A stretch of DNA of 64,000 nt, from contig JAANDG010000358.1 of NCBI GenBank assembly GCA_036852015.1, positions 83,766 to 147,765 of the forward strand, read 5' to 3'. Both the position numbers and the translations under genes were made by a program. A model generated the notes under the pieces. It was not told where the DNA came from, searched no databases, and saw nothing but the letters and a program-made list of their open reading frames with translations. The stretch is from Pelodera strongyloides. Taxonomy: Eukaryota > Nematoda > Chromadorea > Rhabditida > Rhabditidae. Positions 55,101 to 64,000 of the stretch are shown piece by piece. Each line of letters opens with the position of its first letter. The first letter of the stretch is position 1.

Positions 55101-58015
55101 AGTAACAGATCATCATGCATCACTACATACATGAAATAGGCTCTGACGGCAATACATACTCAACAAATTCAGATTTGTTATCAATATCAGAGAATTGATA
55201 GCAATTAAGAAAGCCAAAACAAATGATTATCCAAACGTTATTACCATATCAGTGATTTACACGTTTGCTTGATTGGCTGTCTTGAATTAATCACAATGCA
55301 ACACGCGCAGCAAAGGAAAATAACCAGCTAGCGTATTCAGTCACTAATAATTAAAGTGTTAATTAATGAAAATGAGTGATTTTGGCACATTTTGTAGAGA
55401 ATTTCACGGGGAATCCAAATCTGTCAATATATTTGAAAAATCCTTTTTATATTAATCCTAATGTTTCCAACTATATTTTCTATATATTTTCACATTTAAG
55501 GTCTCTCTTCTATTCAAGACCGTTATTTCCAAGTTTCCAGGCCGCAACGTTGCGTCATCAAAGTTTAGCATATCACTGAATTAGCATAAGTGCAATTGTC
55601 TGGGTTTTGTCTGAAAATGCCCGTGCCACAGGGTTTTCGGGTATAAAAGCAGGCTGGAAGCTCAGTCTCGAGCGAACCTGGCCTACTCGAGGAATGGGGT
55701 TGTGAAGCTTTATTTAGGTTTTAATTAAGAACTTGGTGTTAAAATATGGTGAATTGAAATGTTTGACTACTGTAGTTACTGTAGCATCAAGACCATGTGT
55801 GCATGATGCCGAGGTGTGTTGATACGTGTAATTGATAATTAACAACACAAATCAGTGATAAAGCTTTATTTTTGCGACCTGTAAATTAAATTGATTTCAC
55901 TAATTAATCATTAATTAACGATCGCTTGTGTATTGAAAAGAACTTACTACGTGAACAAGGTGCACACGGCAATACTAAAAATCAGTACGGAGATATGGAA
56001 ATAGGTGGTAATTGACAGTAATTACACTGATACAAAGAAATCAGTAGCATTTGATGTATTATCACCTAGGATTTCAGTTATTAAGTCCTTGTTTAGTAAC
56101 AGATCCATGCACTACTACATACATGAAAGATAGGCTCTGACGGCAATACATACTCAACAAATTCAGATTTGTTATCAATATCAGAGTATCAGATAATTGA
56201 TAGCAATTAAGAAAGAAACCAGAAACAAATGAATATCCAAACGTTATTACCATCAGTGATTTACACGTTGCTTGATTGGCTGTCTTGAATTAATCACAAT
56301 GTAACACGCGCAGCAAAGGAAAATAACCAGCTAGCGTATTTCAGTCACTAATAATTAAAGTGTTAATTAATGAAAATGAGTGATTTTCACACATTTTGTA
56401 GAGAATTTCACGGGGAATCCAAATGCCGTCGATAGATTGAAAATTCGTCAAATTTTGACGGAGTTATAGCCTTTTGAACATGTGATATTGTTCATTACGC
56501 ACCTGCACAATTAATAATCGTTATTAACAATAACAAGGGCTTAACCTGCTATGCAATTTTTGATATGTTGTAGAGGGTAATTTTGTGAGTAAAATGACGC
56601 CTTGATACTGAATACTGACCAAGGTTTATCCCAAGATATTGATTATAATTGCGTATAATTGGCACCTCAATTCACCGTACACCTGTGTTATTACATTCCT
56701 TTTTATATTCCTAATGTTTCCAACTATATTTCCTATATATTTTCACATTTAAGGTCTATTTTCTATTCAAGACCCTTATTTCCAAGTTTCCAGGTCGCAA
56801 CGTTGCGTCATCCGAGTTTAGCATATCACTGAATTAGCATAAGTGCAATTGTCTTGTCTGAAAATCCCGTGCAAAGTTTAGCAGGGTATAAAAGCAGGCT
56901 GGAAGCTCAGTCTCGAGCGAACCTGGCCTACTCGAAGGAATGGGGTTGTGAAGCTTTATTTAGGTTTTAATTAAGAACTTGGTGTTAAAAAATGGTGAAT
57001 TGAAATGTTTGACTACTGTAGTTACTGTAGCATCAAGACCATGTGTGCATGATGCCGAGGTGTGTTGATACGTGTAATTGGTAATTAACAACACAAATCA
57101 GTGATAAAGCTTTATTTCGACCTGTAAATTTAAATTGATGTCACTAATTAATCATTAATTAACGATCGCTTGTACTAATATGAAAAGAACTTACTACGTG
57201 AACAAGGTGCACACGGTAATACTATAAAATCAGTACGGAGATATGGAAATAGGTGGTTAATTGACAGTAATTACACTGATACAAAGAAATCAGTAGCATT
57301 TGATGTATTATCACCTAGGATTTCAGTTATTAAGTCCTTGTTTAGTAACAGATCATGCACTACTACATACATGAAAGAAATAGGCTCTGACGGCAATACA
57401 TACTCAACAAATTAAGATTTGTTATCAATATCAGAGTATCAGAATTGATAGCAATTAAGAAAGAACAACAAATGATTATCCAAACGTATTAATATCAGTG
57501 ATTTCCATGTTGCTTGATTGGCTGTCTTGAATTAATCACAATGCAACAAGCGCAGCAAAGGAAAATAACCAGCTAGCGTATTTCACTCACTAATAATTAA
57601 AGTGTTAATTAATGAAAATGAGTGATTTTCGCACATTTTGTAGAGAATTTCACGGGGAATCCAAATGCCGTCGATGTATTGAAAATTCGTCAAATTTTGA
57701 CGGAGTTATAGCCTCTGAACATGTGATATTGTTCATTACGCACCTGTATACATTAATAATCGTTATCAACAATAACAAGGCTTAACCTGCTATGCATTTT
57801 TGCTATGTTGTAGAGAATGAATTTTGTGAGTAAAATGACGCCTTGATACTGAATAATGACCAAGGTTTTGCCCAAGATATTGATTAAAATTGCGTATAAT
57901 TGGCTTGTGTAATGTTAAAAGAACTTACTATGTGAACAAGGTGCACACGGTAAGAGTATAAATCAGTATGGAGATAGGGAAATCGGTGGTAATTGACAGT
58001 AATTACACTGATATG

Positions 58016-59117
58016 TGGTCGCCTCAGGCGGCGATAATATATAAGTGTGCATCGTATAAATGACGATGAGAAGGTTGGCAAATCAAGCCACATGTAACGA
58101 TAAACTTGAGGTTATATAACAGAAGTGTAAAATTTAGTTCTTGTTGATCCCAAATAAGTAAAATTGAAAAATAAGATCCATTGATTGTGAGTACAAATTC
58201 TGCACTTTTGTCTCCGAAATTTTTTTCCAATATTTGCGTAATTCGACACAGCACTATACCATCCAACTTTCATTTGTGCACAGTGAACTCTTGCCAGCAA
58301 ATACTGTGCAAGAGCATACCATAACTACAAGAAACGCTTTAACTTTTTCTTGTTTGGGCAACTTACAGGAAGCAGTGTGAAGTGTAAAGTATTACAGAAA
58401 CAGTGCTTAGTTAGTGTGTAAGTGTTAAATGAAAAAAGACAGGAAATCAGAACAACATACGTTCAATGCTTTTAATTTCAGCAAACCCATCCCTTCAGAA
58501 GTACCAAATTTTTTCGGGCCAAAGCACCGCCACATTCTCTTTGGAGAACGGTACCAGGCTCCAGGCGATAAAAAAACCAAAATTACACACTCAGCACCCC
58601 AATGGTGCCAATGCTCAGCAGCTAAAAGAACCACAAGAATACGACGGCACAATTGGTACACCGTCCCGGAATCGAGGCCGGGCCGCACGCGTACTCTTAC
58701 AACTCGATATGTCAAGTAAACAAACCTTATAAAGCTACAGTATCCCTTTGTTGCCCATCAATATGAAATACTACACAATATTCTCTCGTCAATGCTCTAC
58801 GGCCAGGATACAAGCTTACGTGGGCTCTTTTTTGAAAATCTTTCGAGATATTGAAATGTATGAAATGAAACGCGGAAATGTATTTATGTTTGTTGGGAAA
58901 CAAAAAAGAAAAATGATATAACAAACTACACATAGAACCTTCAATTCAGGGAAGGCGATAAGGCGATTTTTATAAGATTTTCCAATTTTTTTCATTCGGT
59001 GCAAAATACTGCATAGATGAGAATACGAGATTACGTTAGTAATTGATAAAGTAATATACCGTAATGTAAGCTGCAATTATTAAAAATCTTTATTCATACT
59101 AGTTTCAGGTAAAATGC
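58016..59117. other. region between array and minus P-glycoprotein
   Basis: Starts with a Helitron-like end fragment (GTCGCCTCAGGCGGCG at about 58019), then AT-rich sequence with no recognised gene. Near 58630-58700 the minus strand carries a tRNA-like B-box sequence (CTCGATTCCGGGACGGTG) related to 42040-42085. The right part is 3' flank of the minus transporter. Confidence 0.5.
59089..59094 (-). terminator. polyadenylation signal of minus P-glycoprotein
   Basis: AATAAA on the minus strand about 25 bases after the TAG stop codon at 59118-59120. A very short 3' UTR would be implied. Confidence 0.5.

Positions 59118-64000
<4,883 letters not shown>

Larger units (their letters stand above)
43966..58015. 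repeat. tandem array of 1.0/1.25 kb promoter-like units
   Basis: Nine units carry the core GTATAAAAGCAGGCTGGAAG; TATAAAA starts at 44965, 46182, 50130, 51158, 52400, 53393, 54640, 55642 and 56887. After subtracting the 2.7 kb insertion, spacings are about 1217, 1260, 1028, 1242, 993, 1247, 1002 and 1245: from the third unit on, short and long alternate. Short units lack about 240 bp after the CACGGGGAATCC motif (for example near 53190 and 55440). Each unit has AATTAATCATTAATTAACG, GATTGGCTGTCTTGAATTAA, a CGCAACGTTGCG palindrome about 90 bp before the TATA, and GTGTGCATGATGCCG after it. A last partial unit ends at about 58015 with an internal deletion at 57903. No long open frame. Units are not LTRs of a visible element. 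Confidence 0.95.

Noticed and set aside
50864..55579. Recurrent short frames beginning MKMSDF in array units (50864, 53120, 55376)
   Set aside because: The frame after the first 20 codons differs between units and breaks in long units, so coding selection is not evident.
43966..58015. CRISPR-like or gene-family interpretation of the array
   Set aside because: Units are over 1 kb, directly adjacent, with no short repeat-spacer pattern and no shared protein frame.

Overview
The window is nuclear DNA of an animal, most likely a free-living or necromenic nematode. The coding genes are cut into many short exons (about 50-280 bp), most introns run GT to (T)TTCAG or TTAG, and T-rich sequence ending in TTTCAG precedes several start codons, as at trans-splice sites. 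The proteins are animal families: a RING-H2 ubiquitin ligase, prefoldin subunit 3 and two P-glycoproteins. Exon density resembles diplogastrid nematodes such as Pristionchus, but the species cannot be fixed from sequence alone.

Layout. 1-6554 has no gene I can support (CT microsatellites, T-rich DNA; possibly 5' sequence of the next gene). 6576-11303 (+) is an 11-exon RING-H2 protein of 567 residues. 12999-19272 (+) is a 6-exon prefoldin subunit 3 (184 residues), with a SINE and several inverted-repeat elements in its first two introns. 22306-41207 (+) is a complete 35-exon P-glycoprotein; the spliced exons sum to 3873 nt (1290 residues) without a frame break. Its introns are full of MITE-like and Helitron-like elements. 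One intron holds a small gene on the opposite strand (33079-33573, -) for a predicted secreted Met/Gly-rich protein of 86 residues. 42735-43830 (-) is a broken coding region with a Cys/His zinc-knuckle-like part and an Arg/Ser-rich tail. 43966-58015 is a tandem array of about 1.0 and 1.25 kb units, each with the same TATA-box-like core, interrupted once by a 2.7 kb composite insertion. 59118-64000 (-) is the 3' part of a second, very similar P-glycoprotein, running off the window edge.

Together, the right half is a tail-to-tail pair of P-glycoprotein paralogues flanking a promoter-like satellite. All twelve exons visible in the minus copy have a plus-strand partner, and the eleven complete ones match it in length. 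Introns differ mainly by mobile elements, so those elements moved after the duplication, or the exons have been kept alike by gene conversion. The transporters would act as ATP-driven exporters of lipophilic compounds; prefoldin 3 is a housekeeping co-chaperone of actin and tubulin folding; the RING protein is a probable E3 ligase. Nothing suggests that these three genes form one pathway.
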